The notes below the pieces were generated by a model. The model saw only the letters and a list, made by a program, of their open reading frames with translations. It had not been told where the DNA came from and made no database searches. A stretch of 64,000 bases of DNA from CAVXEH01 sp963805305 (GTDB lineage: Bacteria > Chloroflexota > Limnocylindria > QHBO01): contig CAWDTM010000008.1 in assembly GCA_963805305.1 (NCBI GenBank), positions 434,001 to 498,000 of the forward strand. The letters are read 5' to 3'. This document shows positions 36,419 to 43,919 of this stretch, piece by piece; positions within the stretch are counted from its first letter, which is position 1; the number at the start of each line of letters is the position of its first letter. The position numbers and the translations under genes are program-made.

Positions 36419-36503
36419 GCCCAGGTGGCGGAATTGGTATACGCGTACGTTTGAGGGGCGTATGGGGAAACCCATCCGGGTTCAAGTCCCGGCCTGGGCA
36501 CCA
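36419..36503 (+). tRNA. tRNA-Leu (anticodon GAG)
   Basis: Class II tRNA 7 nt after the previous one. Acceptor GCCCAGG/CCTGGGC; loop TTGAGGG gives anticodon GAG (CUC/CUU codons). CCA encoded. Confidence 0.95.
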
Positions 36504-36579
36504 ACTCGCAGCACACGAGACCGATGACGCCGCTCCGATGGGGAGCGGCGTTTCCGTATCCAGGTGCTACGCTCGCGGC

Positions 36580-36656
<77 letters not shown>

Positions 36657-36707
36657 CCAACCCGGCGGTCGCATGGTTTGACCGTCGCCATTTGGATGCT
36701 CCGCTGG

Positions 36708-36713
36708 TACGAT
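36708..36713 (+). promoter_or_regulatory. -10 box of lemA-htpX
   Basis: TGG followed by TACGAT, about 42 nt before the lemA ATG. Confidence 0.4.
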
Positions 36714-36755
36714 GGTTTCGACCATCCCCGAGCAACATGGAGTTGACCAACACCG

Positions 36756-37334
36756 ATGCCTACCGTCTGGATCGTTCTCATCGTCCTCGCGGTCATCGCG
36801 CTCTTCCTCGTCTTCATGTACAACGGGCTCGTCCGCCTGCGGAACATGGTCGACGAGGCATGGAATCAGATCAGCGTGCAGCTCAAGCGGCGGCACGACC
36901 TCATCCCGAACCTCGTGAATGCCGTCAAGGGCTACATGGAGTTCGAGCAGGACACCCTCACCAAGGTCATCGATGCGCGGAACGCCGCCGTCAGCGCCCA
37001 GGCGGCGGGCCCGTCACAGGCCGGCCAGTCGGCGCAGGCGGAGAACGTGCTGACCGGCGCCCTCCGCCAGCTCTTCGCCCTGGTGGAGAACTACCCCCAG
37101 CTCAAGGCGAACGAGAACGTCATGCAGCTCCAGGAGCAGCTGACCACCACGGAGAACCAGATCGGCTTCTCGCGCCAGCATTACAACAGCACGGTCCGGG
37201 AGTACAACACCTCGATCCAGACCTTCCCGAACGTCCTGATCGCCGGGATGCTCGGCTTCCGGGGTCGGGACTACTTCCAGATCGCGGAAGAGGATGCCGC
37301 CGTTCCGGCCGTCGACCTCAGCCTGAAGGCCTGA
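36756..37334 (+). CDS. lemA: LemA family membrane protein
   Basis: A 192-residue protein with one N-terminal helix (VWIVLIVLAVIALFLVFMYN) and a long helical domain with the family signature LRNMVDEAWNQISVQLKRRH, then DLIPNLVNAVKGYMEFE and NTSIQTFPNVLIAGMLGF. It has no known enzymatic function. LemA is often encoded next to HtpX or TPM-domain proteins; here htpX follows after 44 nt, so the pair may act in membrane protein quality control. Confidence 0.94.
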   Translation: MPTVWIVLIVLAVIALFLVFMYNGLVRLRNMVDEAWNQISVQLKRRHDLIPNLVNAVKGYMEFEQDTLTKVIDARNAAVSAQAAGPSQAGQSAQAENVLTGALRQLFALVENYPQLKANENVMQLQEQLTTTENQIGFSRQHYNSTVREYNTSIQTFPNVLIAGMLGFRGRDYFQIAEEDAAVPAVDLSLKA

Positions 37335-37378
37335 CCGCGGATCCTTCGTCCATGCAGCGTCGCGCCGCCGCCTGACCG

Positions 37379-38407
37379 ATGAGCTCGTCGGCGGCGTCCA
37401 CCACTTTCTTTCGCGAGATCAACCGCAACCGGCGCAACAGCTGGGTGCTGGTGGGTGTCGTGGTCGTGGTGCTCGGCCTGCTCGGGGGCGCCATCGGCTA
37501 CGCGACCGGCTTCGGATGGGTGGGGGTCATCGTGGCGGTGGGCATCGCCACCGCCATGAGCCTGGGCTCCTTCTTCGCGGGCGACAGGCTGGTGCTCGCC
37601 TCGTCGGGCGCCAAGGAGGTTCCGGTCGCCAATCCGCCGGACCAGTACCGCCAGCTGGTCAACGTGGTGACCGAGATGAGCCTGGCCTCGGGCATACCCA
37701 TGCCGCGGGTCTACGTCATCGACGACACGGCGCCGAACGCGTTCGCCACCGGCCGCGACCCCAAGCACGCCTCCATTGCGGCCACCACGGGCCTGCTGCA
37801 GAAGATGGATCGCGAGGAGCTCCAGGGCGTCATTGGTCACGAGATGAGCCACGTGCGCAACTTCGACATCCGATTCACGCTGCTGGTCGGCGTGCTCGTC
37901 GGATCCATCGCGCTCATATCGGACTGGTTCCTGCGCTACACGTTCTGGTTCGGTGGGGGGCGGCGCCGCGGCAGCAGCTCCGACCGCAGCGGAGGCGGGG
38001 GAGGGCTGCAGGTCATCCTGTTCGTGGTCGCCATCGTGCTGGCCATCGTGGCGCCCATCATCGGGCGCATGATCCAGCTGGCCGTGTCGCGGAGCCGCGA
38101 GGAGCTGGCCGACGTCAGCAGCGTGGACCTGACCCGCAACCCGGTGGGCCTGGCCCGCGCCCTGCGCACCATCAGCGACGACCCCGAGGTTCTGGAGGTC
38201 GCGAACCGCGCCACCCAGCATCTGTACATCGTGAACCCCATCAAGAGCTTCGAGGAACGCTCGAAGTCGATGTGGGACACCCATCCACCCATTGCGGAGC
38301 GGATCCGGATCCTGGAGCGGATCGCCGGCCAGATGGGCCAGCCGTTCCCGGCCGGGCTGGACGTCGCGACCCCGGCTGGAACGGGAGGAACGCCCTCCCC
38401 GCAGTAG
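37379..38407 (+). CDS. htpX: membrane zinc metalloprotease HtpX (peptidase M48)
   Basis: A 342-residue protease. Two N-terminal helices (WVLVGVVVVVLGLLGGAIG; WVGVIVAVGIATAMSLGSFF), the HEXXH zinc site in IGHEMSHVRNFD (about residues 156-160), the downstream glutamate motif SRSREELADVSSV, and the C-terminal THPPIAERIRIL. A third helix region flanks a Gly/Arg/Ser-rich loop (FGGGRRRGSSSDRSGGGGG). HtpX degrades misfolded membrane proteins in heat and envelope stress. ATG follows the lemA stop closely. Confidence 0.95.
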   Translation: MSSSAASTTFFREINRNRRNSWVLVGVVVVVLGLLGGAIGYATGFGWVGVIVAVGIATAMSLGSFFAGDRLVLASSGAKEVPVANPPDQYRQLVNVVTEMSLASGIPMPRVYVIDDTAPNAFATGRDPKHASIAATTGLLQKMDREELQGVIGHEMSHVRNFDIRFTLLVGVLVGSIALISDWFLRYTFWFGGGRRRGSSSDRSGGGGGLQVILFVVAIVLAIVAPIIGRMIQLAVSRSREELADVSSVDLTRNPVGLARALRTISDDPEVLEVANRATQHLYIVNPIKSFEERSKSMWDTHPPIAERIRILERIAGQMGQPFPAGLDVATPAGTGGTPSPQ

Positions 38408-38505
38408 GCCGATGGCGCCTTGCCGCTCGCCGAACGGCTGTGCTATCGTCCTCAGCCGATACGCGACCACGAGCGGGCCGCAGATCCGCGGGATCGAACA
38501 GGCGA

Positions 38506-38581
38506 GCCGAGGTAGCTCAGTTGGTAGAGCACCGCCCTGAAGAGGCGGGTGTCGTCAGTTCGATTCTGACCCTCGGCACCA
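38506..38581 (+). tRNA. tRNA-Phe (anticodon GAA)
   Basis: Acceptor GCCGAGG/CCTCGGC, anticodon stem CCGCC/GGCGG around CTGAAGA, anticodon GAA. CCA encoded. A TATCGT box lies about 60 nt upstream. Confidence 0.95.
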
Positions 38582-38606
38582 CGCTGGGGCGCGCATCGGC
38601 AAACGG

Positions 38607-38682
38607 GCGGAAGTGGCTCAGTTGGTAGAGCATCACCTTGCCAAGGTGAGGGTCGCGGGTTCGAGTCCCGTCTTCCGCTCCA
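38607..38682 (+). tRNA. tRNA-Gly (anticodon GCC)
   Basis: Acceptor GCGGAAG/CTTCCGC, anticodon stem TCACC/GGTGA around TTGCCAA, anticodon GCC. CCA encoded. Confidence 0.95.
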
Positions 38683-38732
38683 TTTTTCTGCCCGGTGGCT
38701 GATGACCTGCTAGCCTCGTGAGACGGATCCGC

Positions 38733-38806
38733 TGCCCCGTCGTCTAGTGGTAGGACAGCGGACTTTGGATCCGTGAACCGAGGTTCGAATCCTCGCGGGG
38801 CAGCCA
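38733..38806 (+). tRNA. tRNA-Gln (anticodon TTG)
   Basis: Acceptor TGCCCCG/CGGGGCA, loop CTTTGGA giving anticodon TTG. CCA encoded. Confidence 0.93.
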
Positions 38807-38819
38807 GTGCGAACGTCGG

Positions 38820-38893
38820 GGCGACGTGCCCGAGTGGTTAGGGAGCGGTCTGCAAAACCGCGTACACCGGTTCAATTCCGGTCGTCGCCTCCA
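38820..38893 (+). tRNA. tRNA-Cys (anticodon GCA), integration site of the island
   Basis: Acceptor GGCGACG/CGTCGCC, anticodon stem GCGGT/ACCGC around CTGCAAA, anticodon GCA. CCA encoded. Its 3' 44 nt are repeated exactly 13 kb downstream, so the island used this gene as attB and restored it on insertion. Confidence 0.95.
38850..38893 (+). repeat. attL, 44-bp direct repeat inside tRNA-Cys
   Basis: Runs from the anticodon loop (CTGCAAAACC) to the encoded CCA. Identical base for base to 51921-51964; the flanks diverge on both sides. Confidence 0.95.
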
Positions 38894-38939
38894 ACATCTG
38901 AGCCTGAATCGGGCGTTCTGAGCCGATCGTTGCGACGAC

Positions 38940-38963
38940 CGGCAGCAATACCGGCAGCAACAG
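38940..38963 (+). repeat. left arm-type repeat of the integrase (putative)
   Basis: Two 12-bp units, each containing CGGCAGCAA, placed 47 bp inside attL and just upstream of the integrase -10 box. A 24-bp copy with three mismatches lies inside the right end. The arrangement fits arm-binding sites of a tyrosine recombinase. Confidence 0.55.
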
Positions 38964-38966
38964 ACG

Positions 38967-39016
38967 TACAATCGCGGACGTAGAACGACGCTCCGCCGGG
39001 GGAGAGCGGAGCGTCG
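38967..39016 (+). promoter_or_regulatory. integrase promoter and leader hairpin
   Basis: TACAAT (38967-38972) is the likely -10 box. The leader then forms a perfect 11-bp stem (CGACGCTCCGC, 38986-38996, with GCGGAGCGTCG, 39006-39016) around a 9-nt loop. AGGGAGGA (39033-39040) is a good ribosome-binding site for the integrase. The hairpin may end tRNA read-through or attenuate integrase synthesis; arm repeats next to the -10 suggest autoregulation. Confidence 0.5.
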
Positions 39017-39048
39017 ATACGGAAGTCCTGTTAGGGAGGACGACCGCG

Positions 39049-40260
39049 ATGGCATCGTACCCGACCCGACGCAGCCGGCATCGCTCGGCTGGCGAGGGGA
39101 GCATCTATCAGTCGCCCGATGGTGGCTGGCGCGGTGCGATCACCTGGACTGAGCCCGACGGCAGCCGACATCGTCGGCAAGTCCGCGGCCGTACGTCAGC
39201 CGAAACCCGCGAGCGCCTTGACCAGCTGCGGGCCAAGCTCCGCACAGGGACCCTCGAACCGGCCGGCGCGGCAACGGTGGGGGAGTACCTCGCCGGATGG
39301 CTTGACCGCGAGCGGCAGCGTCTCCGCCCGTCGACCTGGCGCCAGCGCGAGCAGTACGTTCGGTGCTACCTGACGCCCGGCCTTGGGCGTCGACCCCTTG
39401 GCAAGCTCATGCCAGCTGACGTCGAGCACCTGACCGCCAGCCTGGTTGAGCGTGGGCTGTCGGCGAGGACTGCGAGCCATGCCCGCATCATCCTCCGGCG
39501 GGCGCTTGGGGATGCCCTTCGTGATGGCTTGGTGAATCGGAACGTCGCGGCCCTTGCGCGGCCACCGCGCGTGACGGCGCGGACGATCGAGCCAGGGCGG
39601 GACTACCTGACGGCTGCGCAGCTGCGCACGCTGATGACGGCGGCCGCGCTCCATCCCATTGGACCCCTTGTCACCTTGGCCGCCATGACCGGCCTCCGCC
39701 AGGGCGAGCTCCTCGGCCTGTCCTGGGACGACGTCGACGTTGACGCCGGGTCCCTAACCGTTCGGCGCGCGCTGGCACGCGCCTGGGGCGGGGGAGTGGA
39801 GCTCTCAGCGCCGAAGACGCCAAAGAGTCGCCGAACGATCCAGCTGCCGGCCGTGGCCCGCGCGGCGCTCGAGCGGCAGCGGGATCGTCAGGACACCACA
39901 CGCATAGCCGCAGACACCGCCTGGCAGGATCGGGACGGCCTGATCTTCACCGACAGTATCGGGCGACCGCTCCACCGGGTTACCGTGCATCGGGCCTTCC
40001 ATGAACTGCTGCGGGCCGCTGGCCTGCCATCCATACCGTTCCATGGGCTGCGGCACAGCGCGGCCACGGCGCTCCTCACCGCTGGCGTGCCACTCCGCGT
40101 CGTGAGCGACCTCCTCGGACACTCAGGCATCGCCATCACCAGTGACTACTACGCCCACGTCGAGCCGGAGCTACGCCGCGAGGCAGCCGAGGCGATGGAC
40201 AGGGCGATGGCTGGAGCCGGCGCTCGATCACACAACGCACCGCAGGGACGCGCGAAATGA
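39049..40260 (+). CDS. int: tyrosine-type site-specific integrase
   Basis: A 403-residue phage-integrase-family recombinase. N-terminal arm-binding domain about 10-65 (EGSIYQSPDGGWRGAITWTE), SAM-like core-binding domain about 75-165 (TVGEYLAGWLDRERQRLRPS), catalytic domain from about 180. Catalytic residues: Arg in MTGLRQGELLGL, His-x-x-Arg in FHGLRHSAATALL, His in DLLGHSGIAIT, and the nucleophile in SDYYAHVEPE. It inserts and excises the island at tRNA-Cys. It has a good Shine-Dalgarno. The next gene overlaps by 4 nt. Confidence 0.96.
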   Translation: MASYPTRRSRHRSAGEGSIYQSPDGGWRGAITWTEPDGSRHRRQVRGRTSAETRERLDQLRAKLRTGTLEPAGAATVGEYLAGWLDRERQRLRPSTWRQREQYVRCYLTPGLGRRPLGKLMPADVEHLTASLVERGLSARTASHARIILRRALGDALRDGLVNRNVAALARPPRVTARTIEPGRDYLTAAQLRTLMTAAALHPIGPLVTLAAMTGLRQGELLGLSWDDVDVDAGSLTVRRALARAWGGGVELSAPKTPKSRRTIQLPAVARAALERQRDRQDTTRIAADTAWQDRDGLIFTDSIGRPLHRVTVHRAFHELLRAAGLPSIPFHGLRHSAATALLTAGVPLRVVSDLLGHSGIAITSDYYAHVEPELRREAAEAMDRAMAGAGARSHNAPQGRAK

Positions 40261-40994
40261 GCCGCGAGGCGGGTCCCGAGGAGACCTATCCATTGGCTCC
40301 TGATACCCTCAAGGTCGAGCATGAGCGGGGGGAACACAGCCCAGTTCGCCGGCAGGGCTGTCCGGTGTGTCAGATGGAGGCGGGACGGGCAGCTCGCAAG
40401 CGCTCCAGACGTCGCCTGCCACCCGGGATGACTGCGATTGGGGCCAGCACCCCGGCGGGGTTCCTGTATGTCACTCTCTGGCGCGTGTTCGGCGAGGTCA
40501 CACCGTTCGACATGGAGCTGGCCCGGCAGGCTCCGGACGGGTCGCCCACGGACCCGCACGATCTCGACCTTTCACAGGTCAGTCCGCTTGTCGGAAATGC
40601 GGTCGTGACCGTAGCCGCCGCGCATGCCGCCAGAGGCGAGCGGCCGGATCTCGAGACCAACGCCTGGGAGCGCATTGCGCGCGTCGTCTGGCCGACCCTG
40701 TCTGCGCAGCAGCGGATGGATCCCGCCGAGATCAGCGCGGCCATCACCCTCATCAGCCCGCGCAGTCGCCGTGCAAGGGCGCGACGCACGCCGCCTCCGC
40801 GGCGGGGCCGGGGTCGACCGGCCTGGACACCAAGGCAATTCTGGCTGAACTTGAGAGAGGCCGAGGCCAGCGCGGCCCCTTCCCGTCGCCCGGACGATGT
40901 CGCTGCCGAGTTCCGCAGGCTGGATGGCTCGAAGGGAGTCAGCACAGAACATTTCATGCGCCTTCGTGCTCGGTTTGGCGGGGGATCATCCTAA
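40257..40994 (+). CDS. hypothetical protein of the island
   Basis: A 245-residue protein whose ATG overlaps the integrase stop (ATGA). I do not recognise it. A CPVCQMEA knuckle at about 35-40 sits in a basic N terminus. The middle is helical (NAWERIARVVWPTLSAQQRM; PAEISAAITLISP) and a very Arg/Pro-rich stretch (SRRRARARRTPPPRRGRGRP-like) precedes a C-terminal helix-rich part (FRRLDGSKGVSTEHFMRLRA). The charge suggests nucleic acid binding. Coupling to int suggests a role in recombination or maintenance of the island. Confidence 0.6.
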   Translation: MSREAGPEETYPLAPDTLKVEHERGEHSPVRRQGCPVCQMEAGRAARKRSRRRLPPGMTAIGASTPAGFLYVTLWRVFGEVTPFDMELARQAPDGSPTDPHDLDLSQVSPLVGNAVVTVAAAHAARGERPDLETNAWERIARVVWPTLSAQQRMDPAEISAAITLISPRSRRARARRTPPPRRGRGRPAWTPRQFWLNLREAEASAAPSRRPDDVAAEFRRLDGSKGVSTEHFMRLRARFGGGSS

Positions 40995-41073
40995 ACGGCC
41001 CTTCCACCGCGAAACGAATATGAGCCCGTTTTCCGGCATTTAGTCGTCCCTGCGACCATGGTTTCATCGGGCC

Positions 41074-41292
41074 ATGTCCACAGCCCAACGCCGCAGGAAC
41101 CTATCGCTGAGGATTCCGGATTCCGCGATCGCGAACCTCGCGGAGCTCGCAGACGCTGACTTCCGCTCGCCAGCGCAGGAAGCGGCGATCCTTCTGGTCG
41201 CAGCCATTGAGCAGGGAACGCGTCTTCGGCGCCGGCGGCTCGCACGGAGTGAGGCTCGGCCCGTGGACCGCCGGGGGGTTGGCGAGTCATGA
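41074..41292 (+). CDS. small ribbon-helix-helix-like protein
   Basis: A 72-residue basic protein. RRRNLSLRIPDSAIANLAEL resembles the strand and first helix of Arc/MetJ-type regulators, followed by a second helix (SPAQEAAILLVAAIEQG). The likely role is DNA binding or control of the island's genes. Its stop overlaps the start of the excisionase-like gene (ATGA). Confidence 0.6.
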   Translation: MSTAQRRRNLSLRIPDSAIANLAELADADFRSPAQEAAILLVAAIEQGTRLRRRRLARSEARPVDRRGVGES

Positions 41293-41564
41293 CCGCGGGC
41301 GACGCGATTCACGCCGCCATCGACGAACTCGTGGACGCGTTGTTAGTTGCTCTGCGTACGCAGCAGAAGTCGCCCGCTCCGGTCGATCGTCTTCTAAGCA
41401 TCAGTGAGGCCGCCGCGACCCTCGGCATCGGACGGACAGCGCTCTATAGCGAGCTCACAACTGGCCACCTGCGGTCCTTCAAGGTGGGGCGCAGGCGGCT
41501 GATCCCGGCATCCGCGATCGATGAGTACATCGCTCGCGGCGAGGTAGGTCCAGATGAGCGCTGA
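41289..41564 (+). CDS. excisionase-family helix-turn-helix protein
   Basis: A 91-residue protein. The C-terminal half is a MerR-like HTH_17/excisionase domain: LLSISEAAATLGIGRTALYS, then LTTGHLRSFKVGRRRLIPAS and AIDEYIARG. The N-terminal 35 residues form a helix. Proteins of this kind bend DNA to favour excision and often regulate integrase. Position in the integrase operon region supports this. Confidence 0.8.
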   Translation: MTAGDAIHAAIDELVDALLVALRTQQKSPAPVDRLLSISEAAATLGIGRTALYSELTTGHLRSFKVGRRRLIPASAIDEYIARGEVGPDER

Positions 41565-41585
41565 GCGAAGGTGGAGGCGGGTCAC

Positions 41586-42821
41586 ATGACCCGGCTGGCC
41601 AATGCCCTCGATGCGGTCGAGTCCCTGCTCGCTCGCTACGTAGTGTTTCCTTCTGATCATGCCGTGGTCGCCACCGCGCTTTGGGTGGCCCACACCCACG
41701 CCGTTGACGCCGCTGAAACCACCCCGTATCTCGCGATCGTGAGCGCGGAGAAGCAGAGCGGCAAGACCAGATTACTGGACGTGCTCGAGCTCGTTGTCCA
41801 CCGACCATGGCGTCCGATTGAGCCGTCCGACGCGGTCGTCTACTCGATGATCGAGCAGCGCCATCCCACACTGCTTCTCGATGAGGTTGACGCCCTCTTC
41901 GGGTCAAGGCTCGCAGCAGCCCAACACGAGGCGCTACGTGGCATTCTGAACGCCTCGAACCGGCGGGGTGCCCGGGTCGCCCGCGTCGAGATGAATGGGC
42001 GAGAGCGGCGCCTCGCAGAGTTCGACGCCTTCGGGGCCAAAGGTTTCGCTGGGATCCGGGCCCTGCCAGAAACCCTCCGCGATCGCTCCATCGTGTTGGA
42101 GCTCCGCCGGAGAGCACCATCCGAGGTTATCGAACGCTTCCGCCGACGGGATGTGGCTCCGGAAGCTGCGCGTATTCGTGCTGAGCTCGTCGAGGCTATC
42201 GGCGAGGTCGAGCTCGCCAGCCTCCGCCCCGACATCCCAGCAGGGCTGGATGACCGTGCAGTCGATGGCTGGGAACCACTCTTGGCCATCGCCGATGCTG
42301 CGCGCGGCGAATGGCCAATCAAGGCCCGCCGGGGGGCCATGGCGCTTTCGGGCGCCCGCGCGGCCGATGATCCAAGCCGTGGCGTCAGGCTCCTAAGTGA
42401 TATTCGCGACATCTTCCAGGGCATCCCCGAAGAGCGGATCCCGAGCGCCGAGCTCGTACGCCAACTGAGTGCTCGCGAGGACTCAGATTGGGGTGACCTT
42501 CGCGGGCATGCGCTGACCGCCCAGGGACTCGCTCGACTCCTGAAGCCGTACGGCATACATCCGAACCTATGGCGGATCTCGGGCGAACCGGAGCGGGGGT
42601 ACGCTCGGTCAGACTTCGAGGACGCTTGGTCTCGCTACCTTGATCCGCTCCCCGCTGACGAGATGGGTGACCGTTACTTCGTTACCGACGACCGAGCAAC
42701 CCGTAACGACGTAACGAGGGATGCCCACCGAGCGCCGAGCGCAACGGGGGATGGTCCGAAGCCTTGGGCCTCGGACGCGGCACCGAATGGTGCTGAAGAA
42801 CAGACGACGTGGATGGCATGA
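41586..42821 (+). CDS. DUF3631-type P-loop ATPase of mobile elements
   Basis: A 411-residue protein. Walker A is SAEKQSGKTRLLDVLEL (about 53-60), Walker B TLLLDEVDALFG, then RGILNASNRRGARVARVEMN and LPETLRDRSIVLELRRRAP, the DUF3631 pattern seen in actinobacterial plasmids and phages, often fused to primase-polymerase domains. Here the C terminus contains a DUF3631-like end (LLKPYGIHPNLWRISGEPER, GYARSDFEDAWSRYL) and no primase part. The likely role is in element replication or maintenance. The ATG at 41,586 has GGAGG at 8-nt spacing; a GTG at 41,571 is less likely. Overlaps the next gene by 4 nt. Confidence 0.85.
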   Translation: MTRLANALDAVESLLARYVVFPSDHAVVATALWVAHTHAVDAAETTPYLAIVSAEKQSGKTRLLDVLELVVHRPWRPIEPSDAVVYSMIEQRHPTLLLDEVDALFGSRLAAAQHEALRGILNASNRRGARVARVEMNGRERRLAEFDAFGAKGFAGIRALPETLRDRSIVLELRRRAPSEVIERFRRRDVAPEAARIRAELVEAIGEVELASLRPDIPAGLDDRAVDGWEPLLAIADAARGEWPIKARRGAMALSGARAADDPSRGVRLLSDIRDIFQGIPEERIPSAELVRQLSAREDSDWGDLRGHALTAQGLARLLKPYGIHPNLWRISGEPERGYARSDFEDAWSRYLDPLPADEMGDRYFVTDDRATRNDVTRDAHRAPSATGDGPKPWASDAAPNGAEEQTTWMA

Positions 42822-43666
42822 GACTTCCCGCCGACGCTCGCTCCCGCGGGCTCAGCCTGACCGCAGACCGGTCTCGCCCGCTTCGTGTCGCCCTCTACGC
42901 CCGAGTCAGCACCCGGGATAAGGATCAGGACCCCGAGCTCCAGCTGACCGCGATGCGTGAGTACGTGCAGGCTCGCGGCTGGGACGCGACCGAGTACGTC
43001 GATACGGCGGCCGCCGGAGATCTCGCCCATCGCACGGCCTGGACGCGGCTGCTCGATGATGCCCGCCGCCGGCGGATCGACCGGGTCCTGGTTTGGAAGC
43101 TGGACCGCGCCTTCCGCTCGACACTCCACGCCTTAGCCACCCTGCGGGACCTCGACTACGTCGGGGTCGGCTTCTCGGCACTGACCCAGCCCGAGCTCGA
43201 TACCACCAGCGCCACCGGCCGGCTGGTGTTCACCATCCTGGCCGCGGTGGCCGAGATGGAGCGCGAGCTCATCGCGGACCGGGTCCGGGAAGGGATGCGC
43301 CAGGCGGCGCGCCGCGGATCCCGCATCGGTCGACCGCCGGTGACCGCGCGTCCTGGCTTCTCCGCCCGCTGGCAGCTCGTACGCCGTGAGATGGCCGAAG
43401 CCGGCCTTTCTCGGCGCCAAGCGGCCCGCAGACTGCGGATCGGAACGGCCACGCTGAACCGCCTTCTTGCCGCTAATCCCGTCGCCGACTTCGCGGAGAG
43501 CACGCAGTCGTCGGCCACGACATCTACGGACGGCTCCGGCTCGCTCCGGCGCGATGAGGTCAGCCGGTACCGCGGACGCGTCGCCCCAGTCGAGCGGACC
43601 GAAGAGGTGGGTTCCGGCCGGATTCGGTCAGTTTCTGGCGAAGGAGTCACCGTCAATGGCAGATGA
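42818..43666 (+). CDS. serine recombinase (resolvase/invertase family)
   Basis: A 282-residue recombinase. The catalytic serine is in ALYARVSTRDKDQDPELQLT; conserved arginines in VLVWKLDRAFRST and the E-helix in AEMERELIADRVREGMRQAA. A resolvase HTH follows (LSRRQAARRLRIGTATLNRL). A tail of about 60 Ser/Thr/Arg-rich residues follows the HTH, beyond the usual 200 or so residues. A second recombinase next to an integrase may resolve dimers or belong to a nested element. ATGA overlap with the ATPase gene. Confidence 0.92.
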   Translation: MRLPADARSRGLSLTADRSRPLRVALYARVSTRDKDQDPELQLTAMREYVQARGWDATEYVDTAAAGDLAHRTAWTRLLDDARRRRIDRVLVWKLDRAFRSTLHALATLRDLDYVGVGFSALTQPELDTTSATGRLVFTILAAVAEMERELIADRVREGMRQAARRGSRIGRPPVTARPGFSARWQLVRREMAEAGLSRRQAARRLRIGTATLNRLLAANPVADFAESTQSSATTSTDGSGSLRRDEVSRYRGRVAPVERTEEVGSGRIRSVSGEGVTVNGR

Positions 43667-43868
43667 CCTCATGCCGCGAGAGGCGATTCTGGCGGTCCTG
43701 TCGGTGGGCCCGGCGAGCACCTCCGAAATCGCGGAGGAGCTTGGGATGCCTGAGCGCAGTATTCGGCGGAACCTCCGCCGTCTGGCGCGCGAGGGGTACG
43801 TCTTCTCCCCAGTGCGCGGATGGCACCGACTTACGGCGCTGGGTCGGATCGCCATAGAACCGCGCTGA
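43656..43868 (+). CDS. small winged-helix protein
   Basis: A 70-residue protein: MPREAILAVLSVGPASTSEI, then AEELGMPERSIRRNLRRLAR and EGYVFSPVRGWHRLTALG, a winged-HTH (MarR/ArsR-like) fold with wing. AAGGAG lies 9 nt before the ATG, fixing the start; the same frame is open upstream inside the recombinase gene. It overlaps the recombinase by 11 nt and precedes the nuclease-like gene, so it may control it. Confidence 0.7.
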   Translation: MADDLMPREAILAVLSVGPASTSEIAEELGMPERSIRRNLRRLAREGYVFSPVRGWHRLTALGRIAIEPR

Positions 43869-43919
43869 TACCGTTGGCCAAACGATGACGGGGGCGGACC
43901 GGGGCTGAGGGATCATGAC

